Shown: positions 11,842 to 20,700 of the stretch, one piece after another | Layout: each line of letters begins with the position of its first letter | Numbering within the stretch: position 1 is the stretch's first letter | Source of the DNA: a virus | DNA: 21,747 bases | Strand: one strand, 5' to 3' | Virus record (IMG/VR): IMGVR_UViG_3300028571_000142 | Location: 1 to 21,747 of that record | Made by a program: the position numbers and the translations under genes | The notes under the pieces: generated by a model | What the model was told of the DNA's origin: nothing | Seen by the model: only the letters and a program-made list of their open reading frames with translations | Database searches by the model: none

Positions 11842-13038
11842 TTAGCTGAAAGACAAGTTCGACACAGCGATTTCACCAACGTAGTCGCCAGCGTTGCCAA
11901 AGCTGCTAGCAGTGTTGGTCAATTCGATGTAACCATAACGTGTCATGAATGACACCACTGGTTCGAATGTTGTTGGATCCAGAACAACACCGCTGCTCAT
12001 CAATGGAATGTATGGGCAGTAGAATGCTGGAGCGTCAGCTTCGCTTGAACCTTTGTAACCAACCAATACTGGTGTGGTGTCTTGGGCGTAGCTGTCAACA
12101 AACACGCGGAGTGAACCGTTCAATGTACCAACAAACTTGGTGTTTGTAGGAGCTTCAAATGTGCCTTCTGTAGTGCGAGCAAAAGCACTAGTTGTTGCAC
12201 TTTGCAACACTGTCAATGCAGCAGAGCTAACCACAGCGTAGTTACCGGCGCCACGACGTGTGCGTTGGGCGATCAAGTTAGCAACACGGTTGATCAAAAC
12301 AGCCAAAGCGGCGTGTTCGTCACCAACGAATGTAGCTGTACCTGAAACGGTAGCTTGGTTGTATGTAAACTCAGTAGCAGCCAAAGAACGCAGGCTGAGA
12401 AGGATTTCTTGGTCAATCTCAGCGGTAATTTCTTGGGCCAGTGCTGCCATGATTTCTGCTTCAACGTCAATACCATGCATGGCTTGTGCGTCTTGTGCAG
12501 ATTCAAATGTCCAACGTGCTTGCAATTTGCGAGTCTTGGCTTCAACAGCTTGCTTCAAGATTTGAACGCTGATTTGCTTACCGCCAGTACCTTCCATGGT
12601 AGCTGTAGCAGCACCAGTATAATTGGTAGCTGTTGCAGTAGCCTGGGGCACTGTAGAATATGCAGTAGCGATCTTGAATGGGCTCAAGGCTTCTTCACCA
12701 GCTGTTACCGAAGTAGCAGCCAGGCTGTTGTCAGTCAAGCTCTGTGCATAGCGAACACGCAGAGTGTGGATTTGACCAACTGGACCAGTCATGGGCTGAA
12801 CGCCAACCAACTCGTTAGCAATAACGGTGGGCATTACACGACGGATAACTGGAAGAATCACACGGTTCAAAGTTGCAACGTTACCGGCAACTGTGGAACC
12901 TGCTGAAGCATTTTCTTTCAGATACTTGCGAGTGTTCTCGAGGATAACACCCATGCTGTTGCGCTTAGAGCCGTTCAGACCTTCAAGCAGAGCTTCTTTG
13001 GTCTCGCCCCAGCGACTTTCTAGTAGTTCTTGTGACAT
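11842..13038 (-). CDS. 23: Major capsid protein (T4 gp23-like)
   Basis: Major capsid protein of the HK97 fold, assembling into the icosahedral prohead on the gp22/gp67 core. Recognisable from MSQELLESRW, LNRVILPVIRRVMPTVIANE, LVGVQPMTGPVGQIHTLRVR and QITAEIDQEILLSLR, typical of gp23 in T4-like environmental phages, and from its position directly after the scaffold gene. At 398 residues it is clearly shorter than T4 gp23 (521) and many cyanophage homologues, suggesting loss of the insertion domain. A candidate gp21 maturation site is YLKE|NAS after Glu42, fitting the (L/I)xE preference of T4 prohead protease; this is inference. AGGAG sits 6 nt before the ATG. There is no good late element immediately upstream (only TTATAAAATC across the gp22 stop), so it may depend on operon transcription. 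Confidence 0.96.
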   Translation of the reverse strand: MSQELLESRWGETKEALLEGLNGSKRNSMGVILENTRKYLKENASAGSTVAGNVATLNRVILPVIRRVMPTVIANELVGVQPMTGPVGQIHTLRVRYAQSLTDNSLAATSVTAGEEALSPFKIATAYSTVPQATATATNYTGAATATMEGTGGKQISVQILKQAVEAKTRKLQARWTFESAQDAQAMHGIDVEAEIMAALAQEITAEIDQEILLSLRSLAATEFTYNQATVSGTATFVGDEHAALAVLINRVANLIAQRTRRGAGNYAVVSSAALTVLQSATTSAFARTTEGTFEAPTNTKFVGTLNGSLRVFVDSYAQDTTPVLVGYKGSSEADAPAFYCPYIPLMSSGVVLDPTTFEPVVSFMTRYGYIELTNTASSFGNAGDYVGEIAVSNLSFS

Positions 13039-13059
13039 TTAAGTCTCCTAAAAAAGATT

Positions 13060-14157
13060 TTATAACCCTGCCAGACGCTTGAGGTCGATCACGTTGCTCT
13101 TGGCTTCGTTTTCGTCCTGCTGATGACTTGGGACAGTTTTATCTCCTGTGACTGAGGTGACGCTCTCTGCAATTACCTTGGGGGCTTTTGCAGTTCGATT
13201 CTCCAGAACAGCCGGTAGATACTTTTCAAAAGCGTTCTTCAAACGAGTTGTTTGAACGCTTTCCAGTAAATTACGCATGACATCTTGCTTTTCCCGGTTC
13301 AAGGGACGCAATAGGTCAGTCATGAGTTCATTACGCTCGTTGCTTTCCTTGATGATACGTAGTTCACGTTCTTTACTCTCGACCAGGGTCTTAGCCTGCA
13401 CGCCGAGCTTGATGGCTTTCGCCAATTGTTGTTGCTTGCTTTCGATAACTTGGTGCAATTTACGAACTTCGGCTTTCTCATTGAGATGAGTAGCGCCAAA
13501 TTCAGCTGCATAAGCTTCAAAAATACGACGACCAAAACTGTTCTCGCGAGCAATTTTAATATCTTCGTGCAATTGAGTGAGTTCAGTCTTGAGATGCTGG
13601 CTAACAGCTCGGCTCATTTTGGCTGAAGATTCTTTTACGAACTTAGCCTTGAGAGATTCCAACTTGCTGCGGGCTTCACTTACCAGGCGGACCTTAGTCT
13701 CAACCACGGCACGCTTGTCTGCGGCAAATTCTTGAATTTCTCGAGCCAATGCATGCACCACGAAGTTTTCTAGTTTTCCTAGTCCTTCACTGTGCATTTT
13801 ACGATCCTTGCGCAATTCGCCAATTTCCTCGGCAAGTTTGGTCACCATAAAGTTGTTGAACTTTGTAGCTGACTCTTTCATCTTGCTTTGAAACTTGACG
13901 CGATCTTCTGCCAATGCTTGCTTTTCAGCAGCCATACTGGCAATTTCTGCGCTTAAACCTTCTGTAACCATGCGATCCAGGGCTTCCACCATCACTTGCT
14001 TGTCGTGTTCGTAGCGGTGCGCAAACTCTTCACGTAGTTCGGCACGAGCCTGTTCACGAGCTTCACTTAGCTTGGCTTCCCAAGCTTCGTTGATCTCTTG
14101 GCGAGTTTCCTCGGTGATCAGGTTGCTATCTAGCAATGGTTTGATTGCATCTAACAT
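13060..14157 (-). CDS. 22: Prohead scaffold protein (T4 gp22-like)
   Basis: Main core (scaffold) protein around which the capsid forms, degraded by gp21 during maturation. At 365 residues the protein is almost entirely charged helix: MLDAIKPLLDSNLITEETRQ, then long Lys/Glu/Arg/Ala-rich coiled-coil stretches from about residue 20 to 285, and a less structured Lys/Pro/Val-rich tail. The family is recognised by the N-terminal LL.SNLITEETRQEINEAWE segment and by its place between protease and capsid genes, as in T4. It is larger than T4 gp22 (269), as is usual in environmental relatives. AAGGAG precedes the ATG. It is transcribed with gp21 and gp23 with gaps of 13 and 21 nt. Confidence 0.93.
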   Translation of the reverse strand: MLDAIKPLLDSNLITEETRQEINEAWEAKLSEAREQARAELREEFAHRYEHDKQVMVEALDRMVTEGLSAEIASMAAEKQALAEDRVKFQSKMKESATKFNNFMVTKLAEEIGELRKDRKMHSEGLGKLENFVVHALAREIQEFAADKRAVVETKVRLVSEARSKLESLKAKFVKESSAKMSRAVSQHLKTELTQLHEDIKIARENSFGRRIFEAYAAEFGATHLNEKAEVRKLHQVIESKQQQLAKAIKLGVQAKTLVESKERELRIIKESNERNELMTDLLRPLNREKQDVMRNLLESVQTTRLKNAFEKYLPAVLENRTAKAPKVIAESVTSVTGDKTVPSHQQDENEAKSNVIDLKRLAGL

Positions 14158-14170
14158 TAGTAGATTCTCC

Positions 14171-14806
14171 TTAGATTTTGAGTTCCTTGATGAGCTTGAC
14201 TACTTCGCTCTTCAAGTATCTCTGCACTTTGTTGTCCTGACCAGCTTCTCGGGCTACTTCAAGTAATCTATGTCCGTAGTTCATGTTCATGAGACTTTCA
14301 TAAATTGCCTTGGGGTATGCATTTGGGGCACTGGGCTGGGCAACCACATCAATCGTGACTATTTCAAAGTCACTGACATGTCCGGTTCTATCGTCAACGT
14401 TACCACTGCCTCGGCTTGAAACACCTAGACGTACACCTGATTGCAGCAAGGTTTTAACAAGATTACCCATTGGAGTAGGTAACACCTTGAGCTTGCCGCA
14501 ACCGGCATCACCGTCCATCCACATTTCTTCAACACTATGGCAAACACGATCTAGATTGACTTTGAGATCATCTGGATGGTCCACTTCACCTAGTACAGAG
14601 TATCCTTCTTGGATCTGTTTGTTGATAGTGCCAACAGCTCGAGTGATTTCGTTTAATGGGTAAACACGCTCATTTGCATTGCGTTTGTTTCCCTCGATAC
14701 ATATCCCTTTGAGATACATGCTTTTACCCTGGCCGGATGCATCAGCTTCTTCAAGAACCTGCATGCGAGCCTGATTAAAAGTAAGTTGTTCTCTTAGGGT
14801 TTTCAT
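14171..14806 (-). CDS. 21: Prohead core protease (T4 gp21-like, peptidase S77)
   Basis: Serine protease that cleaves scaffold, core and capsid proteins inside the prohead. With the ATG at 14806 (211 residues, MKTLREQLTF) the visible motifs are NERVYPLNEI, GEVDHP with the likely catalytic His at ~77, GVSSRGSG with candidate Ser at ~130-131, and the following DFEIVTIDVVAQPSAP segment. This His/Ser layout is that of the T4 prohead protease family. An in-frame TTG six bases upstream is possible but unlikely. No strong Shine-Dalgarno sequence is visible; the gene begins immediately after the TGA of the gp67-like gene, so translation is probably coupled. Ile/Leu-x-Glu sites in its neighbours fit its specificity. 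Confidence 0.95.
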   Translation of the reverse strand: MKTLREQLTFNQARMQVLEEADASGQGKSMYLKGICIEGNKRNANERVYPLNEITRAVGTINKQIQEGYSVLGEVDHPDDLKVNLDRVCHSVEEMWMDGDAGCGKLKVLPTPMGNLVKTLLQSGVRLGVSSRGSGNVDDRTGHVSDFEIVTIDVVAQPSAPNAYPKAIYESLMNMNYGHRLLEVAREAGQDNKVQRYLKSEVVKLIKELKI

Positions 14807-14808
14807 AA

Positions 14809-15669
14809 TCAATTATGCTTGCTTGGGATGATAGACTTGGTGTTAACACCAGTAGCTTGGCTCAAGTGTGGCTTGGTAGCAGGCGTTTGGCCTTTCATGC
14901 TAGCACCAGCTTTGTTCTGAAAATCACCAATCAAGTCTTTGGTTGAGTTGCTGTATGCGCTAGAGTCATGCTTGCCACCCATTTCGCCGCCAGTGTGTAC
15001 CGGACGAACTGTGCTGCCAATTGGACCCTTGGCGCCAGCGTTTGCGGCCACAGTAGACTTCTTGTTGATGCCGCCTTCTTCAGAAGTCACTGGCTTTGGG
15101 GCTGCTTTTAGCGTCACCGCTTCCATCATGCCGCCGCCAAACTCGTCAGTCATTTCTTCAGTGTCGTCCATTTCAATGGCGTCACCACCTTCTTCAGCGC
15201 CAAATCCGTCGCCGTTGCCGCCAACATCATCACCGCCCATTAATCCTTCAAACTCGGCCATCAACTGGTCCAGTTTGTCTTCAAGATTCATGATGTCGTC
15301 TTTGGTAGCTGTTTCTCCGCTGCCACCCATGTCATCGCCGCCGACATCTTGTTCGTCGTCAGCATCGATATCAAATTCTTCTTCTTCGTCGCCTTCAGCT
15401 TCCATGCTCATGTTGTCTTGCTCTTCAGCTTCAACATCATCAATCAAGTCATCACTAGCGTCGCCGCCCATCATGCCTTCTTCAATGTCTTCTTCAGCTT
15501 CGTCAAGCTCTTCGTCTGCGCCTTCTTCTAGATCTTCCTGGGCTTCTTCGGCCATTAGATTTTCGTAGATTTGGCGGCTTTTTTCCACAACGATGTCATG
15601 GAAAAGTTCTTGGGCTTTCGCCTCTTCGTCGTTGATCACGTATTCGATCAATTGTTCAAAACGGTTCAT
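14809..15669 (-). CDS. Acidic prohead core protein (T4 gp67-like, extended)
   Basis: Likely internal prohead core protein. It sits in the slot occupied by gp67 and gp68 in T4, between portal and protease. The N-terminal helix (FEQLIEYVINDEEAKAQELF, then EKSRQIYENLM) resembles the start of T4 gp67, and as in gp67 it is followed by a strongly acidic tract (residues ~40-180, rich in Glu, Asp and Gly). At 286 residues it is far longer than T4 gp67 (~80). The C-terminal ~100 residues are polar and net basic (KPVTSEEGGINKKS, GEMGGKHDSSAYSN), perhaps a fused or analogous core segment, since no separate gp68 is seen. AGGAG precedes the ATG, and a GTAAATA element is 33 nt upstream. The gp67 assignment is inference from position, helix and acidity. 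Confidence 0.7.
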   Translation of the reverse strand: MNRFEQLIEYVINDEEAKAQELFHDIVVEKSRQIYENLMAEEAQEDLEEGADEELDEAEEDIEEGMMGGDASDDLIDDVEAEEQDNMSMEAEGDEEEEFDIDADDEQDVGGDDMGGSGETATKDDIMNLEDKLDQLMAEFEGLMGGDDVGGNGDGFGAEEGGDAIEMDDTEEMTDEFGGGMMEAVTLKAAPKPVTSEEGGINKKSTVAANAGAKGPIGSTVRPVHTGGEMGGKHDSSAYSNSTKDLIGDFQNKAGASMKGQTPATKPHLSQATGVNTKSIIPSKHN

Positions 15670-15702
15670 ATAAGAAAACTCCTATTAGGTAAAGTGCGTT
15701 GT

Positions 15703-15709
15703 TATTTAC
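15703..15709 (-). promoter_or_regulatory. T4-type late promoter-like element (GTAAATA)
   Basis: GTGTAAATA on the minus strand, 33 nt before the gp67-like start. The predicted leader of ~28 nt contains AGGAG. Just upstream is a short ATAGA/TCTAT inverted repeat at 15713-15727 of doubtful meaning. Confidence 0.5.
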
Positions 15710-15765
15710 ACCATAGACTAAATCTATAGTGTTTATCGGCAGAAAATGGCAATAAATGCCAGAAA

Positions 15766-15984
15766 TTACACCGCAGGTTGTGCAGGAGGGGAGTATTGTT
15801 GACGCACCAGCTTGAGTTTTTCTTTGTACTCAACCATGCGAACATCATTCATTTTGCGCAGTTTGTTGAGCTGACGCAAGGTAAGGCGACTCTTGCGTAG
15901 GTCGCCTAGACGGGCTTGACTGTTGTCTTTTTCAACGTCTTGATATGCCTTGGGCTCTTTGTCCCAGAATTCTCGTAGTATCAT
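15766..15984 (-). CDS. Small conserved charged protein between portal and core genes (72 aa)
   Basis: Function unknown. The sequence (MILREFWDKEPKAYQDVEKD, RLGDLRKSRLTLRQLNKLRK, MNDVRMVEYKEKLKLVRQQY, then a Pro/Ala tail) is highly charged and mostly helical, with a basic central segment. Similar short proteins sit next to gp20 in T4-like environmental phages as far as I recall. T4 itself has no gene in this exact slot apart from gp67/gp68, which are acidic, so this is not gp67. Its Arg/Lys-rich helix could contact the portal, the acidic core or DNA (speculation). The ATG lies 9 nt after the portal stop, lacks a Shine-Dalgarno sequence and follows a CATAAATA element by 5 nt. Confidence 0.75.
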   Translation of the reverse strand: MILREFWDKEPKAYQDVEKDNSQARLGDLRKSRLTLRQLNKLRKMNDVRMVEYKEKLKLVRQQYSPPAQPAV

Positions 15985-15989
15985 GTCAA

Positions 15990-15997
15990 TATTTATG
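15990..15997 (-). promoter_or_regulatory. T4-type late promoter-like element (CATAAATA)
   Basis: CATAAATA on the minus strand, seven of eight matches to TATAAATA, overlapping the portal stop codon. Five nt (TTGAC) separate it from the ATG of the 72-residue gene, placing the predicted transcription start on the A of the ATG. No Shine-Dalgarno sequence. Confidence 0.6.
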
Positions 15998-17774
15998 CAG
16001 CCGGAGGTGCTGCTCCGTCACTGGGTGCAGCACCGCCTGGGGTCATGCCTGCACCAATTTCGGGTGTGCCCGGAGCAGCAGGCGCCATGCCAGCAATTTC
16101 CTCGCCAGTTGACACATCAGTTTCCAGGGCGCCTGGAGTAATGCCCACACTGCGAAGATCACTGCCCTTGACTGACTGCATGTCAGGATTGTCACGTTCT
16201 TCGCGCCAGAGTTTTTCGTTTTCTTTGATTTCTTCTTCGGTCAGGCCCAGGAATCGATTCAGCATGAACCGCTTGCTCATGTAGGGCAATTGCTCAAGAC
16301 CTTGAAATGCTTGAATACGAGTATTGTCCATTTCAGCTTGACGATAGCTGGCAAAGTTCTGCGGTGGGTTGAACTTGATGCTGAACAGGCCCGAGTCAAT
16401 GTTGAATCCGCGCCATTTCATGAACATCTTGAATTCATCGTCTAGCTTTTGTGCAATCAAGTTCTGCAGTCGTTCACAGTACTGATTGAAACGATATTCT
16501 TGAATCAGGGCCGTGCCCACTTTGCCATCGCTCATGGCTCGATCACTGTCATCGGGACCAGTGGGCAAGTAACTTGACGGCACACGCAGGCCACGTGCCA
16601 TTTTGTTGTTGAAGTACTTTAAGTCGTCAATTTCGCCTAGGTTCTGTCCACCGGGCAAGGTTTCTACTGAGCTGCCACGACCGTCTTGACCCTGGGGAAA
16701 GAAGTAGTCTTCACCCACTGAAAGTGGATTGTAAGATGCATCCATGATGTTCTGCCCACCACCTGTTATAGTGGGAATTCTGCGCTGATGCATTTCGTTT
16801 TTCACACGTTCCACAAAGGCCATGGCCAAGTGTGACGGCATGTTGCCCACATCAATTTTGAAGATTCGTCGTTCTGGCGCACGTTGCACACGATAGATCA
16901 AGATTGAATCTTCCAGCAGTTCTTTCTGTTTGTACACCTTGTAGATCTGCTCTAGCACACTGCGACCAAACGGCCAGAACACATCTAGACCTTCGTTCAA
17001 ACTGCAATGCACCACGTGCTTGGCATCAATACAGACTTCGTTCATGGCCTGCATAAAACGGCTGTTGCCCACGCCGCCACCTGATCCACCGTTGGGCATG
17101 GTGTAGTTGGATGATCCAGAGATTGTGCCGGTCACAGGATTGGTCATGTAGTCTGTGGTGGTTTTTGCTGCCACAGTCATGTTTTGAAAGTTGGGGTTGA
17201 TGTCGCGAATCACATACTGCTCGGGACGCTTGCCTTCGCTCTCGTTCACAATCACTCGAGCAACCTTGCTCATGTCCACCCACATCATTTCAAATGTTTC
17301 TGGGTCACGCACAAAGATTTGATCGCCATACTTGATGGTGTTGCGGAACAGTTTGAATATGCGCTGGTCCAGCTTGTTCAGCTTGACCCACTGTTGCAGT
17401 TGTTTTTTAACAATGTCAATTTCATGATCCGTGGGTGTTTCATGATAGTTTACTTCAAACGGAGTTTTGTTCTGCTCACTGAGTTGCGTGGAAAATTCAG
17501 CAATGATGTCTAGGCAAGCATTGACTTCCGAGTCCATGTCCATGTTTTCATACTGATTGTAACGTTCCACACGATTGGGATGGCCTGAATACACCTCGGG
17601 TAATCTTGATGCATAGTTGCGAAACACAAAGTCTGCTTGGATGCCACCGTTGCCATCATTTTTTTGATAACCTGGTACGCCGTAGCTGTTGCGCCCGTTG
17701 ATGGGACTCATCTGTCCAGATGTGTCTGCTACTTTGAAATATTTGCGCCAGCCCGGTTGTTGTTGATCTGCCAT
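15993..17774 (-). CDS. 20: Portal vertex protein (T4 gp20-like)
   Basis: Portal protein: a dodecamer at one capsid vertex that initiates head assembly and forms the DNA channel and neck contact. It is recognised from GHPNRVERYNQYENMDMDSE, VNACLDIIAEFSTQ, FRNTIKYGDQIFVRDPETFE, GLDVFWPFGRSVLEQIYKVY, KQKELLEDSILIYRVQRAPE, RRIFKIDVGNMP and YFNNKMARGLRVPSSYLPTG, hallmark blocks of T4-type portals. The length, 593 residues, is somewhat above T4 gp20 (524), with an added Ala/Pro/Gly tail from about residue 550 and a Gly/Ser-rich insertion near residues 215-240. It starts 17 nt after the tape-measure stop. The ATG has no Shine-Dalgarno sequence but follows a GGTAAATA element by 7 nt. Confidence 0.97.
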   Translation of the reverse strand: MADQQQPGWRKYFKVADTSGQMSPINGRNSYGVPGYQKNDGNGGIQADFVFRNYASRLPEVYSGHPNRVERYNQYENMDMDSEVNACLDIIAEFSTQLSEQNKTPFEVNYHETPTDHEIDIVKKQLQQWVKLNKLDQRIFKLFRNTIKYGDQIFVRDPETFEMMWVDMSKVARVIVNESEGKRPEQYVIRDINPNFQNMTVAAKTTTDYMTNPVTGTISGSSNYTMPNGGSGGGVGNSRFMQAMNEVCIDAKHVVHCSLNEGLDVFWPFGRSVLEQIYKVYKQKELLEDSILIYRVQRAPERRIFKIDVGNMPSHLAMAFVERVKNEMHQRRIPTITGGGQNIMDASYNPLSVGEDYFFPQGQDGRGSSVETLPGGQNLGEIDDLKYFNNKMARGLRVPSSYLPTGPDDSDRAMSDGKVGTALIQEYRFNQYCERLQNLIAQKLDDEFKMFMKWRGFNIDSGLFSIKFNPPQNFASYRQAEMDNTRIQAFQGLEQLPYMSKRFMLNRFLGLTEEEIKENEKLWREERDNPDMQSVKGSDLRSVGITPGALETDVSTGEEIAGMAPAAPGTPEIGAGMTPGGAAPSDGAAPPAA

Positions 17775-17781
17775 AGTTGTT

Positions 17782-17787
17782 TATTTA
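17782..17787 (-). promoter_or_regulatory. T4-type late promoter-like core (TAAATA)
   Basis: GGTAAATA on the minus strand, 7 nt before the portal ATG, in the short gap after the tape-measure gene. The first two bases do not match TATAAATA, so this is one of the weaker cases. Confidence 0.4.
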
Positions 17788-17790
17788 CCG

Positions 17791-20700
17791 TTAATTACGT
17801 GCGTGACGCAACATCTTTTCACTGGAGCCTGCGGCAGCAGCATTAGTTTGACTGATGTCTTTTAATACAGCCAGCATCTCTGAATCCAGTGGATTTTCTT
17901 TTCGCAATTCATCTTGCAGCTTGGTAAAGATATCTGTGTAGAATGTTTTCATCATGTCAGCAAACTCAGTTCTAGTTTGAGCAATTGTTTCAGTGCTGTC
18001 TTGCCGATTGTTAATGAGTTCTTTGATTCTGCTTGCAATTGCATCAGCCACAGATTCTGCCCCTGCACGGCTGGACAAGTCCTTAGTACCAACTTGTGTC
18101 ATTCCAAAATCATAGTTCATCAGCATGCCTGATTTTAGGATATCTTTCCAGAGTTTTGGATCAGTAATGGTCTGTGTGGCTTTGTCGTATGCGCCCAGCT
18201 TGCCGGCAATCTTCTCTAGCATGGCTATGTCAGTGGTCATGGGACCCATGCTGTAACCAGTGTATTCGTTGTGACCACCCATGGTTGGGCCAATACCGCC
18301 TGGGGCCATGACGTCTTTTTGTGTGAGACGTATCACATTGGCAGTTAGGTTGCGAACTTCTTTGTGTAACAGGTCAGCATTTTTGTTGTCAATGTTAACC
18401 GGAACTTCGCCGTTCTTGAGTGGGATCACTGCTTCGTCACCATGCAAGGTTGCCGGATAGCCAGACTTTGGTCCACTGAACATACCGCCGTCGGCTGCTG
18501 ATACAACTTGCCCAGTTTTCCATCCTTCAAACTCTCGTTGTTTTACCACCATTGACTGTAGTTGTTTGTCTGTCAAGGTACCCACAACGGTATCAAGTGT
18601 TGCACCGGCGGCCGTGGCCATGGCCCGGGCATAATTTGAGCCATATCCGAATTTTTTAGCGCCTTCGGCCCACTGTTGTATGGCTGCGTCTATGGTAAGT
18701 TTGGTGTAGAGAGGGCGGCGCCACAGGTCCTTCTTTAAATTAATTCCAGCTTCTTCGGTGGGCATGATAGCAATACCAGTTGATCGCTGTTGCGCATCGC
18801 CCCGAGGATTCTTCCATGTTCCTATAGCACCAAACTTTTTAGCCAGTTCACCGTAACTAACGTTGCCTGGGTTGTTGGTTCTCCAGGCAATTGAACCACC
18901 TTTTCTAATTTGATTTCCTATCCTAATTTCGTTGCCCATTTGAACCAACTGGTCTGCTTGTGGTCCGCCTGCTCCACCCGGTGCTGTTGATGTTGTCCCC
19001 CCGCCTGCTGGTGCAGCTCCACCGCCACCAGCAGGTGATGCAGTTGGACCCACAGGCACTGTTGCTGGTGCCGCAGTACTAGTGCCGCCAGGTGCTGCTC
19101 CACCGCCTGCTCCACCGCCTGCTCCGCCGCCTGCTCCACCGCCTGCTCCGCTGGATGATGCTGCACCAGGTGGCCTTGGTGCAGACGGAGCCGGTTTTGG
19201 CTGATTTTTTTTGATTTTTTCTTTAAGAGCTTCGGCTTCTGTTTCAAGTTCTTTGGTGCGTTTGGTTATTGTTTCGTTGACTCTTTCTAGAGACTCAATA
19301 GTGGCCTTGTCTCGAGTCTTGTCAAGTTTGGCCAACTGATCAGTGTTGGCTTTGAGATTTTCTCGCTGTCTGGTCAGCGTCTCATTTATTTTTCCTAGTG
19401 CAGCCGTGTCCTTTTCTCGTTCCTGGCGCTGGGCACTTGCTTTCAGAGCCTCTTCGGCAGTTAGTCGTTCTCCCCCGCCCATGCCTGCCCGAGATTGAGC
19501 TCGCAAGCTGTCGCGAGTGGCTTTGTCTTCGGTTGCTTTGGCGTCGGCATCTTTTTTTCTAGCTTCTGCCGCTGCCGCTTCGCGTTGTGCCACAGCTGCC
19601 TTGGCAGCCTCGGCTATCCGAGCTTGTTCTGCCACAATGCCTTGCAGCCGACGTTGTTCTGCCATGGCCTCTGACAGTCTCAGGCGTGTTCTTTCGGCAT
19701 CTTCCTGAGCCTTTTTACGTTCTTGGTCAGTGCCAGCCGAGTCAACTTTGGCAGCGGCTGCACGTTCCTGTCTTTGCAGTCGTTGTACATCAAAATTGAC
19801 ACCAGGTTGAGTACCAACCCCTTGCAATTGAGCCTTGGCTCGGTCAGATTGACTTTGAGCCTCTTTCAGTGCTTTACGTTCGGCCTCTAGAGCCGCTTCA
19901 GCTTGTTTTTTGGCTTCTGCTGTGGCTGCACGTTCTGCAGCCGCACGTTCTGCGGCTTGTTTAGCTGCTTCTTCAGCGGCTGCTAGTTGTTGTTCTTTTT
20001 CAGTTTTCTCACGTGGGGTTGTGTCTATCCCCATGAATTTCAATACCTGCCCCCAGAATCCCTTGGATTCATCTTTTACGCTGCCCAATGCATCAGCTGC
20101 ATCGTTGGCCATTCTAGCCAACTTGGCCAGTTTTTCAGACGCAAATTCAGATGCCTCGGCTGCTCCAGTAATTGCACGGTCCATCAGTTTTTGTGATTCC
20201 AGCATGGCGTCCTGCTGATTTACCACGGTGTTGCTCTGCGCAGCTAGCCGTCCGTCGGTGCCAGCCATTTGCTTGGCAGTTTCTTCACGAGACTTGGCCA
20301 TGGCTGCGGCAAATTTCTCACCCTTGAGTTCTTGGGCTCGTCGTTGCTCGGCATAAGAACCAAATGTTTTGTCGTAGGCACCGGCTGCTGCCAAGGGCTG
20401 CATGTTCTTGTTAAAAGCCGCAACATTGTTGTAAATGCTCTGTTGCGCACGGTCTATTTCTCCAGGAGCTTTTATCAGCCCTTGCTTGACCATGTCAAAC
20501 TGCTTGAGTGCATCGCCTTGTGTGGCCAACAGCACTTGTCTTGCTTCTTCAGTGTTGGCAAATCCCGACGCCAAGTCAGTCATGCCTTTCTGGAACTGCG
20601 GTCCCAGCTGACCTGATGCTTGTACCATGACCCGCAGATTTTCAGCTTCTTCAGTACGCCCTTCGGCCACCAACTGATCCAAGGTGGCAGCAAACCGCTG

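Noticed and set aside
13050-13070. TTATAAAATC as late promoter for gp23
   Set aside because: Two mismatches in the conserved 3' half of TATAAATA and it overlaps the gp22 stop codon; not enough to call.
14807-14812. TTG start for the prohead protease overlapping the upstream stop codon
   Set aside because: It would add only two residues; the ATG at 14806 is the ordinary choice and gives the typical MKTLREQ start.
14939-15568. Ser/Pro-rich plus-strand frame opposite the gp67-like gene
   Set aside because: It is the reverse reading of Glu/Asp-rich codons and lacks a ribosome binding site. The minus-strand product fits the operon.
15713-15727. ATAGA/TCTAT inverted repeat upstream of the gp67-like gene
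   Set aside because: Only five A/T-rich pairs with a 5-nt loop; expected by chance.
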